From Parazoarcus communis SWub3 = DSM 12120 (lineage in GTDB: Bacteria > Pseudomonadota > Gammaproteobacteria > Burkholderiales > Rhodocyclaceae), in contig NZ_QKOE01000008.1 in the NCBI RefSeq assembly GCF_003226565.1, forward strand, positions 1-64,000: DNA of 64,000 bases, written 5' to 3'. The translations under genes and the position numbers were made by a program. The notes beneath the pieces are model-generated. The model was not told where the DNA came from and did no database searches. It saw only the letters and a list, made by a program, of their open reading frames with translations. Below, in pieces: positions 42,522 through 51,672 of this stretch (its first letter is position 1; each line of letters begins with the position of its first letter).

Positions 42522-44513
42522 ATGCCGATTTCGACAGATTCAAATGCAGCCGTCCGCAGTCCGCGAGCGCTCTTCAGGTATGTTCAGCGCTTGCGCAAGG
42601 TCGTTGCGCATTTGTGGCCTGTCGCAGTGCATGCGGTGTGTCATCCGGTGTGGGCTTTCGGGGCCTGTGGCCGCGCGTTGAGACTGATGCGCGCCGGGGG
42701 CATCGGTGCGCTTCGCAACCGCGTTTTGCTGCGCGAATCGGTGGTGTCCAGCCGACCGGAAGAGCATACCTATGCACGGTGGATCGAGTCGTTTGATACC
42801 CTCGATGATGCCGACCGCGCGCGCATGCGCCGCCAGATCGAAGCGTTCGCCCACAAGCCGCTGGTGTCGGTGCTGATGCCCGTGTACAACCCGCCCGCTG
42901 ATCTGCTTGATGCCGCGATCCGTTCGGTCAGGTCGCAGATCTACCCCCACTGGGAACTCTGCGTCGCGGACGACGCTTCTACCGATCCCGAAGTGAAGGC
43001 AGTTTTACTGCGCCACAGCGCCGAAGACGAGCGCATCCGGGTGACATTCCGCGACCGCAATGGCCATATCTCGCAGGCCAGCAACACCGCACTGGAGCAG
43101 GTTCAGGGAGAATTCGTGGCCCTGCTCGATCATGATGACCTGTTGGCCGAGCATGCTTTGTTCCATGTTGCCGCAGCGCTCGACTGCAACCCGGATGCAG
43201 GCTTGATCTACTCGGACGAAGACAAGCTAGATGCCGAGGGGCAGCGCTACGATCCGTATTTCAAGTGTCAGTACAACATCGAACTGATGCTGGCGCAGAA
43301 CATGATCTGTCATCTTGGCGTCTATCGTACTGCGCTTGTCCGCGAGCTCGGTGGCTTTCGCACCGGCTTTGAGGGCGCGCAGGATTACGACCTTGCCCTG
43401 CGCGTCATCGAGTGCCTGCGTCCGGCGCAGATCGTCCACATTCCCCGAGTGCTGTATCACTGGCGCGCAATCGAGGGCAGCACTGCGCTCGATGCTGGAG
43501 AGAAAGACTACGCTTCAAGTGCGGGGGTGCGCGCGGTGCAGTCTCATCTCGACCGCACCGGAGTCAGGGCCCGCGTCGTGCCCGCTCCGGAAGTTCCGGT
43601 GCTCAACAGGGTAATCTTCGAGTGTCCGGCACCTGCGCCTCGGGTCAGCATCCTGATACCAACCCGGGATCGAGCGGATCTGCTGGAGATGTGCGTGCGC
43701 TCGCTGCTCGAGCGCAGCACCTATGCCAACTTCGAGATCATCATCATCGACAACGGCAGCACGGAGCCGGAAACCTTTGCCCTGTTCGAGCAACTGCCGT
43801 CCGATCGTGTGCGCATCCTGAGGGATGAGGCCCCGTTCAACTTCTCGCGGCTCAACAACGCTGGGGCCGCCATTGCGCAGGGCGAACTGCTTTGCCTGAT
43901 GAACAACGACATCGAGGTCCTGACCCCGGGCTGGCTCGAAGAAATGGTGTCGTTCGCGACACAACCAGGCGTCGGCTGTGTCGGCGCCCGGCTATGGTAT
44001 CCCGATGGGCGTCTTCAGCATGGCGGCGTGATCATTGGTCTGGGTGGCGTGGCGGGGCATTCGCACAAGTATTTTCCGAAGGGGCATCCCGGCTATTTTC
44101 ACCGCGCGGTGCTGCATCAGCGCCTTAGCGCCGTCACCGCCGCTTGTCTGGTGATCCGCAAGGCTGTGTATGAGCAGGTTGGCGGTCTGGATGAGTCGCT
44201 GGCGGTTGCCTTCAACGATGTGGATTTCTGTCTGCGGGTTCAGGCGGCAGGCTACCGGAACGTCTGGACGCCGTATGCCGAGATGAATCACCATGAATCC
44301 GCATCCCGAGGCTACGAGGATAACCCGGAGAAGCAGGCGCGCTTTGCCGGCGAGGTTGCCTGTATCCAGGCGCGCTGGGGGCGCAGTCTGCTTGAGGATG
44401 TCGCCTACAGCCCGAATCTGACGCTTGCTACGGAAGATTTTGCAATGGCATGGCCGCCACGGGTAGCAAATAATGAAGAATTTGCGGCTGCTCGGGTTAA
44501 GACGATCGAATGA
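42522..44513 (+). CDS. Two-domain family 2 glycosyltransferase
   Basis: A ~663-residue cytoplasmic protein with two GT-A domains. The first (residues ~110-330) has VSVLMPVYNPPADLLDAAIRSV, LCVADDASTD, LLDHDDLLAE and GFEGAQDYDLALRV. The second (~375-640) has VSILIPTRDRADLL, IIIIDNGSTEP, LLCLMNNDIEVL and AVAFNDVDFCLRV. Such proteins add consecutive sugars in O-antigen or capsule synthesis. ATG 42522 is my choice; the frame is open from ATG 42468 with non-conserved sequence. The N-terminal ~100 residues are unassigned. Confidence 0.85.
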   Translation: MPISTDSNAAVRSPRALFRYVQRLRKVVAHLWPVAVHAVCHPVWAFGACGRALRLMRAGGIGALRNRVLLRESVVSSRPEEHTYARWIESFDTLDDADRARMRRQIEAFAHKPLVSVLMPVYNPPADLLDAAIRSVRSQIYPHWELCVADDASTDPEVKAVLLRHSAEDERIRVTFRDRNGHISQASNTALEQVQGEFVALLDHDDLLAEHALFHVAAALDCNPDAGLIYSDEDKLDAEGQRYDPYFKCQYNIELMLAQNMICHLGVYRTALVRELGGFRTGFEGAQDYDLALRVIECLRPAQIVHIPRVLYHWRAIEGSTALDAGEKDYASSAGVRAVQSHLDRTGVRARVVPAPEVPVLNRVIFECPAPAPRVSILIPTRDRADLLEMCVRSLLERSTYANFEIIIIDNGSTEPETFALFEQLPSDRVRILRDEAPFNFSRLNNAGAAIAQGELLCLMNNDIEVLTPGWLEEMVSFATQPGVGCVGARLWYPDGRLQHGGVIIGLGGVAGHSHKYFPKGHPGYFHRAVLHQRLSAVTAACLVIRKAVYEQVGGLDESLAVAFNDVDFCLRVQAAGYRNVWTPYAEMNHHESASRGYEDNPEKQARFAGEVACIQARWGRSLLEDVAYSPNLTLATEDFAMAWPPRVANNEEFAAARVKTIE

Positions 44514-44535
44514 GCTCGGATGATAGGAGTCATTC

Positions 44536-46101
44536 ATGACAAGTGCCGTCATGCGAAGTGGTGCGCCGTGGCTGGCCCGTGTCCTTAAACCGGAACTGGC
44601 GATTCTCATTGGCCTGTTTCTGGTTCTGTATTTCTTCAAACTCGCCAGTTTTACGCTGCTCATCGATGACGAGGTTGCAGCGGTGCGTGTGTCCCCCGAA
44701 ATATGGCTTACTCAAGGCCGTTGGGGTGCCTACCTCTTTGAGCGGTGGCTGTTGCCGAATCCGGTGATTCCGTTCGTCGCGACCTTTGTCTTTGGTTTTT
44801 TTTCCTCTGTAGGCTATCTGATACTGTTGGATGCACATGGGGTTCGCCGTCCGGGGCTTGTCCACTACGCGACGTTTCCGCTATTCGTCGCATTTCCCAC
44901 CTGGCTTTATCTGGCTGCGTTTGCAGCAAATATCGGCGCTGCAGGCCTTGGTTTGCTTTTCTGCTGCCTGGCTGCTTTGGGCTATAGCCGCTATGTGGGC
45001 CGTGTTCAACTGGGAGAGGCTCGTCAGACATGGATTCCCCTCGTCGTTGTGGCGTTGATGAGCGCCTTGGCGATGGGTATCTATCAGACCTATGTGTTTG
45101 TCGTTGTCGTCCTGTCGCTAGGCGTGCTGCTGGGGGTGTCCCTGCGTGGCCCGGTACCGTGCCGCAAGTTGATAGCTGATGCCTCCGTTCTGCTGATCGC
45201 GCTGTTGCTGGGCATTGCACTGTATAAGCTGATTGATGTGCTATTCCTGAAGCTGCTGGGTGTTCAGGCCTCCGGCTATGTTGGACAGTTTGCCAACATC
45301 CGTTTGCTGCTCGACAATCCCATAGCCATGATTGATGTCGCATGGGATGCGCTTCGTCGGACGTATGGAGGCGATGCGGCGTACTATGGCATCGAGATGC
45401 CAGGTTTCCCCTTGTTGATGGTGCTTGGCGTTCTGGCTTTGGCTGTATCCAGCCCCCGGATCGCGCTTCCGCAGCGTCTATGCAATGTATTGCTGGGAAT
45501 CGTGCTGCTGGGCACTCCGTTCGTCATGCACCTGCTCTCGGGCGGCATGCCCTTGCGTACCATGGTTGCCGTTCCATCGGTGGTCTGGCTGTTTGCAGTC
45601 ATTGGTCTGACATGTGGACACCGTTGGCTCGAGTCAATGACGAGCATTGCACTGCTGGTCTCGGTGTTTGGCATACTGCATATCGTCAACGGTATGCAGG
45701 CCGTTGATAGTTATGTCCGGGCGCACGACCGTCATCTTGCTGCCGACCTGTATCGACGGATTGCCGAAAGCAATCCCGGATTTGATGTCAGGAAGCCGCA
45801 GGTGGTCGATATTCATGGTGGGAAGCCCTTCGAATCTGCATTTCCCCGCACATGGTCGTCGACCTGGGGGTATTCCTTCTTCGAGTGGGATGGCGGTAAT
45901 CCGCAGCACCGTATCCTGCCATACATGCGCTTGCTGGGTTATTCCAATTTGGTACTGGCGCCGCCCGAGAGCCGTCAGGTCAATCTACGCCATTTTGCTG
46001 CTATGCCTTCCTGGCCTGCAGTGGGTTCTGTGCGGGTCGTTGATGGCGTGACATTGATCAAGCTGGGCGAGGCGCCGGGTCATCCTTTCAATTTGCCTTA
46101 G
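44536..46101 (+). CDS. GtrII-like glucosyltransferase, polytopic membrane protein
   Basis: A 521-residue protein with about nine to ten membrane helices and a periplasmic C-terminal domain. The first loop (TLLIDDEVAAVRVSPEIW ... GRWGAYLFERWLLP) matches the DD-containing active loop of GtrII-type serotype-converting transferases, which add glucose from undecaprenyl-phosphate-glucose to the O-antigen. A GtrA-like gene is convergent at its 3' end (14-base overlap) and a GtrB-like gene lies beyond it, completing a modification set. It begins 22 bases after the previous gene. Confidence 0.8.
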   Translation: MTSAVMRSGAPWLARVLKPELAILIGLFLVLYFFKLASFTLLIDDEVAAVRVSPEIWLTQGRWGAYLFERWLLPNPVIPFVATFVFGFFSSVGYLILLDAHGVRRPGLVHYATFPLFVAFPTWLYLAAFAANIGAAGLGLLFCCLAALGYSRYVGRVQLGEARQTWIPLVVVALMSALAMGIYQTYVFVVVVLSLGVLLGVSLRGPVPCRKLIADASVLLIALLLGIALYKLIDVLFLKLLGVQASGYVGQFANIRLLLDNPIAMIDVAWDALRRTYGGDAAYYGIEMPGFPLLMVLGVLALAVSSPRIALPQRLCNVLLGIVLLGTPFVMHLLSGGMPLRTMVAVPSVVWLFAVIGLTCGHRWLESMTSIALLVSVFGILHIVNGMQAVDSYVRAHDRHLAADLYRRIAESNPGFDVRKPQVVDIHGGKPFESAFPRTWSSTWGYSFFEWDGGNPQHRILPYMRLLGYSNLVLAPPESRQVNLRHFAAMPSWPAVGSVRVVDGVTLIKLGEAPGHPFNLP

Positions 46102-46477
46102 CTGCCCGGAACAGTCCCCGACTGAGTACGAAGGTGACGGGGACGGTGACGGCAATGCTGGCAAGCAAGGCCCACTCCCGAGGAATGTCCATGCGGCTGA
46201 CCGCCAGATGTAGCACGGTGGCGCCCAGGCTGTACTGCACCAGATAGATCAGCGGAAAGAGGGCCAGCTTGCGCCAGCTGTGTTGTGCCCTGAAGACGAA
46301 GCGCAGGCTCAGGGTGTAGGCCAGCAAGATGCCTGCAGCGTAGGCGATGGTGTAGGCTGGCAGGTAATCGAGCCATTGCAGCAACAGCAGATACAGCAGG
46401 TAGCTGAGCACCGTATTGGCGGCGCCGCTGGCCAGGAAACGCACCCCTTCCCGGACGATGCCGCCAGCCATGGTCAT
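46088..46477 (-). CDS. GtrA-family flippase-like membrane protein
   Basis: A 129-residue protein with four membrane helices ([76 protein letters not shown]), the full GtrA fold, thought to flip polyprenyl-phosphate-linked sugars. It overlaps the upstream bifunctional enzyme gene by ATGA, so the two are coupled. ATG 46477 overlaps; ATG 46471 is also possible. It is the last gene of a four-gene operon. Confidence 0.9.
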   Translation of the reverse strand: MTMAGGIVREGVRFLASGAANTVLSYLLYLLLLQWLDYLPAYTIAYAAGILLAYTLSLRFVFRAQHSWRKLALFPLIYLVQYSLGATVLHLAVSRMDIPREWALLASIAVTVPVTFVLSRGLFRAAKAN

Positions 46478-47421
46478 GCCGCGGGACGCCGGGCCAGCGT
46501 CAGAAAGTCGTCGTAACTGCGGATGTAGTCATCGGCATCGTAGTGTTCCGACGCAAACACCAGCAGAACGGCATCGGCGCTGTATTTGTACTGGATGCCC
46601 CAGGTCATTGGGGGAAGGTGGATGCCCAGATCGGGGCTGTCGAGCCGATACTCCTGGCGCTGCCTGCCGTCGTCTGCAACCACGGCACAGCTTCCCTTCA
46701 CGCATAACAGGAACTGATGGCAGGTGTGATGGGCGTGCTCTCCCCGGGTCGCGGCGCTGGGGACATCGAACACCAGGAAATAGCGTTTCACCTCGAATGG
46801 GATATCGCGCGAGAACTCACCCACGCTGAGGTTGCCACGCAGGTCGTGCACCTTCTTGATCCGGTGCAGGCCGACGCCTTTCACGATGCTGGGGCGGTGG
46901 CCTGGCGCAACCGGAAATGCGGCGCTGGTGTCCTGGGTTTGGGGGGTGCCGGTATCCTCGCCCACATAGCCGATGATCCTCGCCGGGTTGCCCGTGACGA
47001 TGGCGTATGGCGGTACCGAACGTGTCACTACCGCGCCCGCGCCGATCATGGCGTACTGGCCGATGGTCAGGCCCGGCAGGATGGTGGCATTGGCGCCGAT
47101 CGAGGCCCCCTTGCCAACCAGGGTCTGGGGGTAGGCGTCCAGATACTGCTTGCTGCGCGGGAAGCGGTCATTGGTGAAGGTGGCATTAGGGCCGATGAAC
47201 ACGTCGTCCTCGACGCGCAGGCCATCCCAGAGTTGAACCCCGCACTTGATGGTGACCCGGTCTCCCACGACGACATCGTTCTCGATGAATACGTGGTCGC
47301 AGACATTGCATTCCTTACCGAGGCGTGCGCCTGGCAGCACGTGGGCAAAAGCCCAGATCCGGGTATCGTCGCCGATCTGCGCGCTTTCGCAGCAACCAAG
47401 TTCGTGTACGAAGTGATTCAT
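46474..47421 (-). CDS. Bifunctional sugar acyltransferase + 3,4-ketoisomerase (FdtD-like fusion)
   Basis: A 315-residue two-domain enzyme. Residues ~1-160 are a left-handed beta-helix acetyltransferase of hexapeptide repeats ([68 protein letters not shown]). Residues ~185-310 are a WxcM/FdtA-type cupin ([24 protein letters not shown]). The family interconverts dTDP-4-keto-6-deoxyglucose to its 3-keto isomer and N-acetylates the amino product. With the aminotransferase upstream it can supply Fuc3NAc/Qui3NAc-type sugars. It overlaps both neighbours by ATGA. Confidence 0.85.
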   Translation of the reverse strand: MNHFVHELGCCESAQIGDDTRIWAFAHVLPGARLGKECNVCDHVFIENDVVVGDRVTIKCGVQLWDGLRVEDDVFIGPNATFTNDRFPRSKQYLDAYPQTLVGKGASIGANATILPGLTIGQYAMIGAGAVVTRSVPPYAIVTGNPARIIGYVGEDTGTPQTQDTSAAFPVAPGHRPSIVKGVGLHRIKKVHDLRGNLSVGEFSRDIPFEVKRYFLVFDVPSAATRGEHAHHTCHQFLLCVKGSCAVVADDGRQRQEYRLDSPDLGIHLPPMTWGIQYKYSADAVLLVFASEHYDADDYIRSYDDFLTLARRPAA

Positions 47422-48374
47422 CGGGTGGGGGCTCCGTCAGGCGGGGGCGGGGAGAAGTCGCGGCGGCTCATCACGATCGACAGGGGGCGGTTCTGGGTGT
47501 TGGCGAATGCGCGCCAGACATAGGACCCGATCAGGCCCAGCCCGAACGCATTGAGCCCGCCGAAGAACAGGATGGTGATCATCGTGGCGGTATAGCCGGG
47601 TACCGCCGTTCCACTGAACAGGCGCAGGCCCAGCACCGCAATGCCAAGAACGATCGACACCAGCATGCCGCCGGCACCTGCCGCCAGCAGCAAGCGCACC
47701 GGCAGGTCGGAGAACGAAAACAGGCTATCCAGCATGTACTTCAGTTTGCGGCGCAAGGTCCAGGCGCTTTTCCCGTGTATGCGCTCCTGCCGGTTGTAGG
47801 CCACGCTGCCACGGCGAAAACCGATCCAGTACATCAGGCCGATCAGCGAACTGTTGCTTTCTTTCATTGCCAGCAACTGGTCGCGAAAGTCGCGGTTACA
47901 GGCAAAGACATCCACACCGCCGGGCGGAACGTCCGGATTGACGAGTTTGCGGTAAAGCCACCAGAAGGAGCCCGCGGCCAGCCGGGTGGTGATCGGGTCG
48001 GCACGGTTGTCGCGCGTGCCGACGACGACGTCGACCGTCTCTGTGCCGAGTTGCTGAAAGAAGGCTTCGACAAGTTCCGGCGGCTCCTGAAGGTCTGCCG
48101 CCATGACTGCGAAATAGGTGCCACGGGCCGCTTCCAGGCCGGTTCTGATGGCGGCAAACGAGCCGAAGTTTCGGGAGTGGCGCAGCAGTTGGGCGGTGAA
48201 GGGCATCTCTGGCAGTGCGCGGGCCAGTATGGCATGGCTATTGTCCGGGCTGCCGTCATCAACGAAGATGACCTCGAGCGGGTCCGGCAACCGGCTGGCC
48301 AGTGCCGCAAGGGCGCCGAGCAGGTCCGGGATGTTCGCCTCGTTGCGGTAGACCGGGATGATCAGCGAGTTCAT
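47418..48374 (-). CDS. GtrB-like polyprenyl-phosphate glycosyltransferase (family 2)
   Basis: A ~318-residue enzyme transferring a sugar to undecaprenyl phosphate. The GT-A domain shows [43 protein letters not shown] and [12 protein letters not shown]; two C-terminal membrane helices follow ([47 protein letters not shown]). ATG 48374 overlaps the aminotransferase stop (ATGA); the longer open frame upstream is not homologous. Acting with the GtrA-like protein in the same operon, it would supply lipid-linked sugar for the GtrII-like enzyme. Confidence 0.9.
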   Translation of the reverse strand: MNSLIIPVYRNEANIPDLLGALAALASRLPDPLEVIFVDDGSPDNSHAILARALPEMPFTAQLLRHSRNFGSFAAIRTGLEAARGTYFAVMAADLQEPPELVEAFFQQLGTETVDVVVGTRDNRADPITTRLAAGSFWWLYRKLVNPDVPPGGVDVFACNRDFRDQLLAMKESNSSLIGLMYWIGFRRGSVAYNRQERIHGKSAWTLRRKLKYMLDSLFSFSDLPVRLLLAAGAGGMLVSIVLGIAVLGLRLFSGTAVPGYTATMITILFFGGLNAFGLGLIGSYVWRAFANTQNRPLSIVMSRRDFSPPPPDGAPTR

Positions 48375-49504
48375 TCGCCGTTCCAGGTCAGCAGTGCCTT
48401 GCACACTTGCTCGATCTCGTGGTCGGTGAGCTCCGGATAGCAAGGCAGGGTCAGGATTTCCCGCGACGCTGCCGCGGCGACCGGTACTGATGCGCTTGTC
48501 TCATCGTCATGCACGAAGGGCTGGTCGCTGTCGATCAGCGGGTAATGTATGTCACTGCTGATGCCACAGTCGCGCAGGTGACCCATCAGTGCATCCCGCT
48601 TCGATGTTCGCACGACATACAGGTGGGCAACGTAATCGTCACCCTCGGTGCGCGGGTGGCGGATAAGGGGATGTCTTGCGCTGGCGTAACGTGCTGCCAC
48701 GGCCCGACGTCGCGCATTCCAGTCAGCCAGCATCGGCAACTGCACCGACAGGAACGCAGCCTGAAGCTCGTCCAGGCGGCTATTGCGGGCGGGGCCGTCG
48801 GCCACGACATATTTGGACGTCCAGCCATACTGGCGCAGCTGGCGTACCCGAGCGGCAATGGAGGCTTGATGGCACGCGACCAGCCCGGCATCGCCGAGCG
48901 CCCCCAGGTTCTTCGTGGGGTAGAAGCTGAAGCTGGAGACGTCGCCCCAGGCGCCGGCATGGCGTCCGTGCTGCACCGCACCTACGGCTTGGGCGCAGTC
49001 CTCCATCAGCACCAATGCATTGTCGTCTGCCAACTGGCGCAAGCTAGGCATGTCGGCCATGCGCCCGAACAGATGGGTCACGACGATTGCGCGCGTGCGT
49101 GGGGTGATGCAGGCTGCCGCTGTTTGCGGCGACAGGTTCAGGTCATCGTCGACATCCGCATAGACCGGGGTGGCTCCGATTGCAGCCAGCGCAGTGGCCG
49201 CATACATGCCCGCGTTCGGTGCCAGGATGACTTCGTCACCTGCGCAGATGCCCGCACCGCGTAGTGCCAGCTCGATGGCATCTGTCCCGTTGGCGACGCC
49301 TACGGCATGGTTCAGGCTGAACTGACTCGCGAACGCCTGCTCAAACGCCTGCAGTTCCGGGCCCAGCACGAACCAGCCGCGCGCCAGGACACGGGCAAAG
49401 GCTGCCTGCAGCGCTTCCTGCATCGGTTGCATGTGGCGTGAGAGATCATTCAGTGCAATCAATCTGGGTATCCATCCAGTCTTGTGTTGGTCGAGGTCGT
49501 GCAT
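48371..49504 (-). CDS. DegT/DnrJ/EryC1-family sugar aminotransferase (FdtB-like)
   Basis: A 377-residue PLP enzyme: FVLGPELQAFEQAFASQF, VGVANGTDAIELALRGAG, LAPNAGMYAATALAAIGATPVYADV, MEDCAQAVGAV, SFSFYPTKNLGALGDAGLV with the Schiff-base Lys, and a conserved C-terminus. It would aminate a 3-keto-6-deoxy sugar nucleotide. It is the first gene of an operon aminotransferase - GtrB-like - FdtD-like - GtrA-like linked by three four-base overlaps. The context makes a 3-amino-3,6-dideoxyhexose likely. Confidence 0.9.
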   Translation of the reverse strand: MHDLDQHKTGWIPRLIALNDLSRHMQPMQEALQAAFARVLARGWFVLGPELQAFEQAFASQFSLNHAVGVANGTDAIELALRGAGICAGDEVILAPNAGMYAATALAAIGATPVYADVDDDLNLSPQTAAACITPRTRAIVVTHLFGRMADMPSLRQLADDNALVLMEDCAQAVGAVQHGRHAGAWGDVSSFSFYPTKNLGALGDAGLVACHQASIAARVRQLRQYGWTSKYVVADGPARNSRLDELQAAFLSVQLPMLADWNARRRAVAARYASARHPLIRHPRTEGDDYVAHLYVVRTSKRDALMGHLRDCGISSDIHYPLIDSDQPFVHDDETSASVPVAAAASREILTLPCYPELTDHEIEQVCKALLTWNGE

Positions 49505-49767
49505 CCCGACTTACCTTGCGTCGGCAGGGTGGCTTTCGCAACCCGGCATTGTCATGGCGAATGCGGCTTGACACAAGATTCCGTGAGCCGGCCGATGGCG
49601 GTGAGTGGTCGCTGACCGAGTCCTTGAGCGGGGGGCACATGGGCTGCGTCATCCGTGTCGACAGCGGCCTGTTGCGTGATGGAAACATGAAGTTGCTGAT
49701 GGTGCGCAGCGGCCGTTGTATCCTAGCGCGCCCCTGATCCCTTGAACGTGCATCTGCGCCCCTTGCC

Positions 49768-50676
49768 GTGATTGTTGCCGTCGTCGTGACCTATCTGCCT
49801 GACCATCATGCACTGCAAAGGCTGCTTGCCGCCATGCTGCTCCAGGTCGACAGGATTGTGGTGGTAGACAATGGCAGCATCCAGGCAGGTACGGAGCTTG
49901 CCGGCTGGCTCGATGTCCATTTCCCGGGGCGCGGCGATGCGCTGGTTTTCGTCCCGCTCGGCCGGAACTTCGGCATTGCCGCAGCTCAGAACCGGGGTAT
50001 TGCCCATGCCCGCCAACTGGGTGCCAGGTATGTGCTGTTGTCGGATCAGGACAGCCTGCCGGCGGCCGACATGGTTGCGCGCCTGAAGGCCGCGGTTGAG
50101 TCCCGTCGGGATGCGGGTTTGCGTGTCGCTGCAGTGGGCCCCCGTTATGTCGACGAGCGCCAGAACAACCCGCCCCCTTTCATCCGGGTAAGCGGCATGA
50201 GGGTGGAGCGGGTGCCGTGTACCTGTCCGGACGCCATAGTGGAAGTCGATTACCTCATCGCTTCGGGTTGCCTCATTCCGATGGAAACCCTCGATGCCGT
50301 CGGCGACATGGCCGAGGCTTTGTTCATCGATTATGTCGATATCGAGTGGGGCTTGCGCGCTGCCCATCACGGCTATCAGTCCTTTGGGGTCTGCTCCGCG
50401 GGGATGCGGCATGATCTGGGCGAGACGCCGGTCCGTTTTCTGGGACGGCAGATTCCGATGCACAGTCCGCTGCGTCATTATTACCATGTGCGCAATGCGA
50501 TCTGGCTGTATCGCCAGACGTGGCCCCGTCGCGACTGGAAGCTGGCAGATGGCTGGCGGTTGCTGCTGAAGTATGGCTTTTACTCGGTGTTCGGCAAGCC
50601 CTGGTGGAAGCACTGGCAGATGATGAGCCTGGGGGTATGGCACGGTCTGACTGGCCGCATGGGGCCGTACCGATGA
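49768..50676 (+). CDS. Family 2 glycosyltransferase (rhamnosyltransferase-like)
   Basis: A 302-residue GT-A enzyme: VAVVVTYLPDHHALQRLLAA, IVVVDNGS, LGRNFGIAAAQNRGI, LLSDQDSLP, and FIDYVDIEWGLRA. RfbF/WbbL-type rhamnosyltransferases show this combination, but the donor cannot be read from the sequence. The GTG start at 49768 has no strong ribosome site. It is divergent from the aminotransferase operon across 263 bases and coupled to the next gene by ATGA. Confidence 0.85.
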   Translation: MIVAVVVTYLPDHHALQRLLAAMLLQVDRIVVVDNGSIQAGTELAGWLDVHFPGRGDALVFVPLGRNFGIAAAQNRGIAHARQLGARYVLLSDQDSLPAADMVARLKAAVESRRDAGLRVAAVGPRYVDERQNNPPPFIRVSGMRVERVPCTCPDAIVEVDYLIASGCLIPMETLDAVGDMAEALFIDYVDIEWGLRAAHHGYQSFGVCSAGMRHDLGETPVRFLGRQIPMHSPLRHYYHVRNAIWLYRQTWPRRDWKLADGWRLLLKYGFYSVFGKPWWKHWQMMSLGVWHGLTGRMGPYR

Positions 50677-51602
50677 CGCGACCTGCGGTGCCGCGTGTTG
50701 CGGTCTGCATGGCGGTTTGCAATGGCGCGAACTGGATTGACGAGCAACTTCGTTCCATCCTCGGGCAACAGGGTGTCGAGCTGACCGTGTTCGTCGGCGT
50801 GGATCAGTCTCATGACGGCTCGGCCGAGCGGCTTGCCCGGCATCAGGCGGTAGATTCACGGGTGCGCATCCTGCCTTCAGGACAAGGCTTTGGCAGCGCG
50901 GCAGCCAATTTCTTTTACCTGCTGCGCGAGATCGATTTCACCGGTTTTGACCATGTCGCGTTGGCGGATCAGGATGATGTCTGGTTTTCCGACAAGCTCG
51001 TGCGGGCCGTTGCCGAGATGCGTCGCCAGGGGGGCGATGCCTACTCCAGCAATGTCATTGCGCTGTGGCCGGACGGTCGTCAGTCCTTGGTCGACAAGGC
51101 GCAGCCGCTGCGCCGTTGGGACCATCTGTTCGAGGCCGCTGGTCCGGGGTGTACCTACGTCATGTCAGCAGCTTTGGTCGAGGCGCTGCGCGCGGTGCTC
51201 GATCGGGAAGGGAAGGCTGTGGCCGGCATTGCCCTTCATGACTGGTTCATCTATGCCTTTGCGCGGACGCAGGGTTTCCGCTGGGTGATTGATCCGCGGC
51301 CAGGCATGCTTTACCGCCAGCACGCCAGCAATGTGGTCGGCGTCAACGCGGGATGGAGGGCGCTGCTGCGCCGCGCGACGATGGTGAGGTCTGGCTGGGC
51401 GTTTCAGCAGGCGGCACTGATTGCGCACCTGTCTGGCGCCGCCCGGGATCCGCAGGTGCTCGCCTGGTTCGACGGCAGTCGTGCCAGCTCACTCCGGCTG
51501 GCACGCCACGCCTGCCAGTGTCGACGGCGGCGGCGTGACCGGCTGTTCTTCCTGCTGTCGTGCGTGCTGATGTTTGTGACGGGTCCGGCACGGCCCAGAT
51601 GA
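50673..51602 (+). CDS. Family 2 glycosyltransferase
   Basis: A 309-residue GT-A enzyme: VAVCMAVCNGANWIDEQLRSIL, VFVGVDQSHDGSAERL, ALADQDDVWFSDKL, VMSAALVEAL and ALHDWFIYAFA. DQDDVW is the metal-binding motif usual in rhamnosyl- or galactosyl-transferases of O-antigen clusters. ATG 50673 overlaps the previous stop; the frame is open further up without homology. The C-terminal segment ends with a hydrophobic stretch (RLFFLLSCVLMFVTG) that may touch the membrane. Confidence 0.85.
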   Translation: MTRPAVPRVAVCMAVCNGANWIDEQLRSILGQQGVELTVFVGVDQSHDGSAERLARHQAVDSRVRILPSGQGFGSAAANFFYLLREIDFTGFDHVALADQDDVWFSDKLVRAVAEMRRQGGDAYSSNVIALWPDGRQSLVDKAQPLRRWDHLFEAAGPGCTYVMSAALVEALRAVLDREGKAVAGIALHDWFIYAFARTQGFRWVIDPRPGMLYRQHASNVVGVNAGWRALLRRATMVRSGWAFQQAALIAHLSGAARDPQVLAWFDGSRASSLRLARHACQCRRRRRDRLFFLLSCVLMFVTGPARPR

Positions 51603-51672
51603 GAGCGTGGGGCGAGGGCACCTTTTCCGGTAGACTCCGCCCTGCTGAATTGAACGCGAATCCGGTTCCTAC

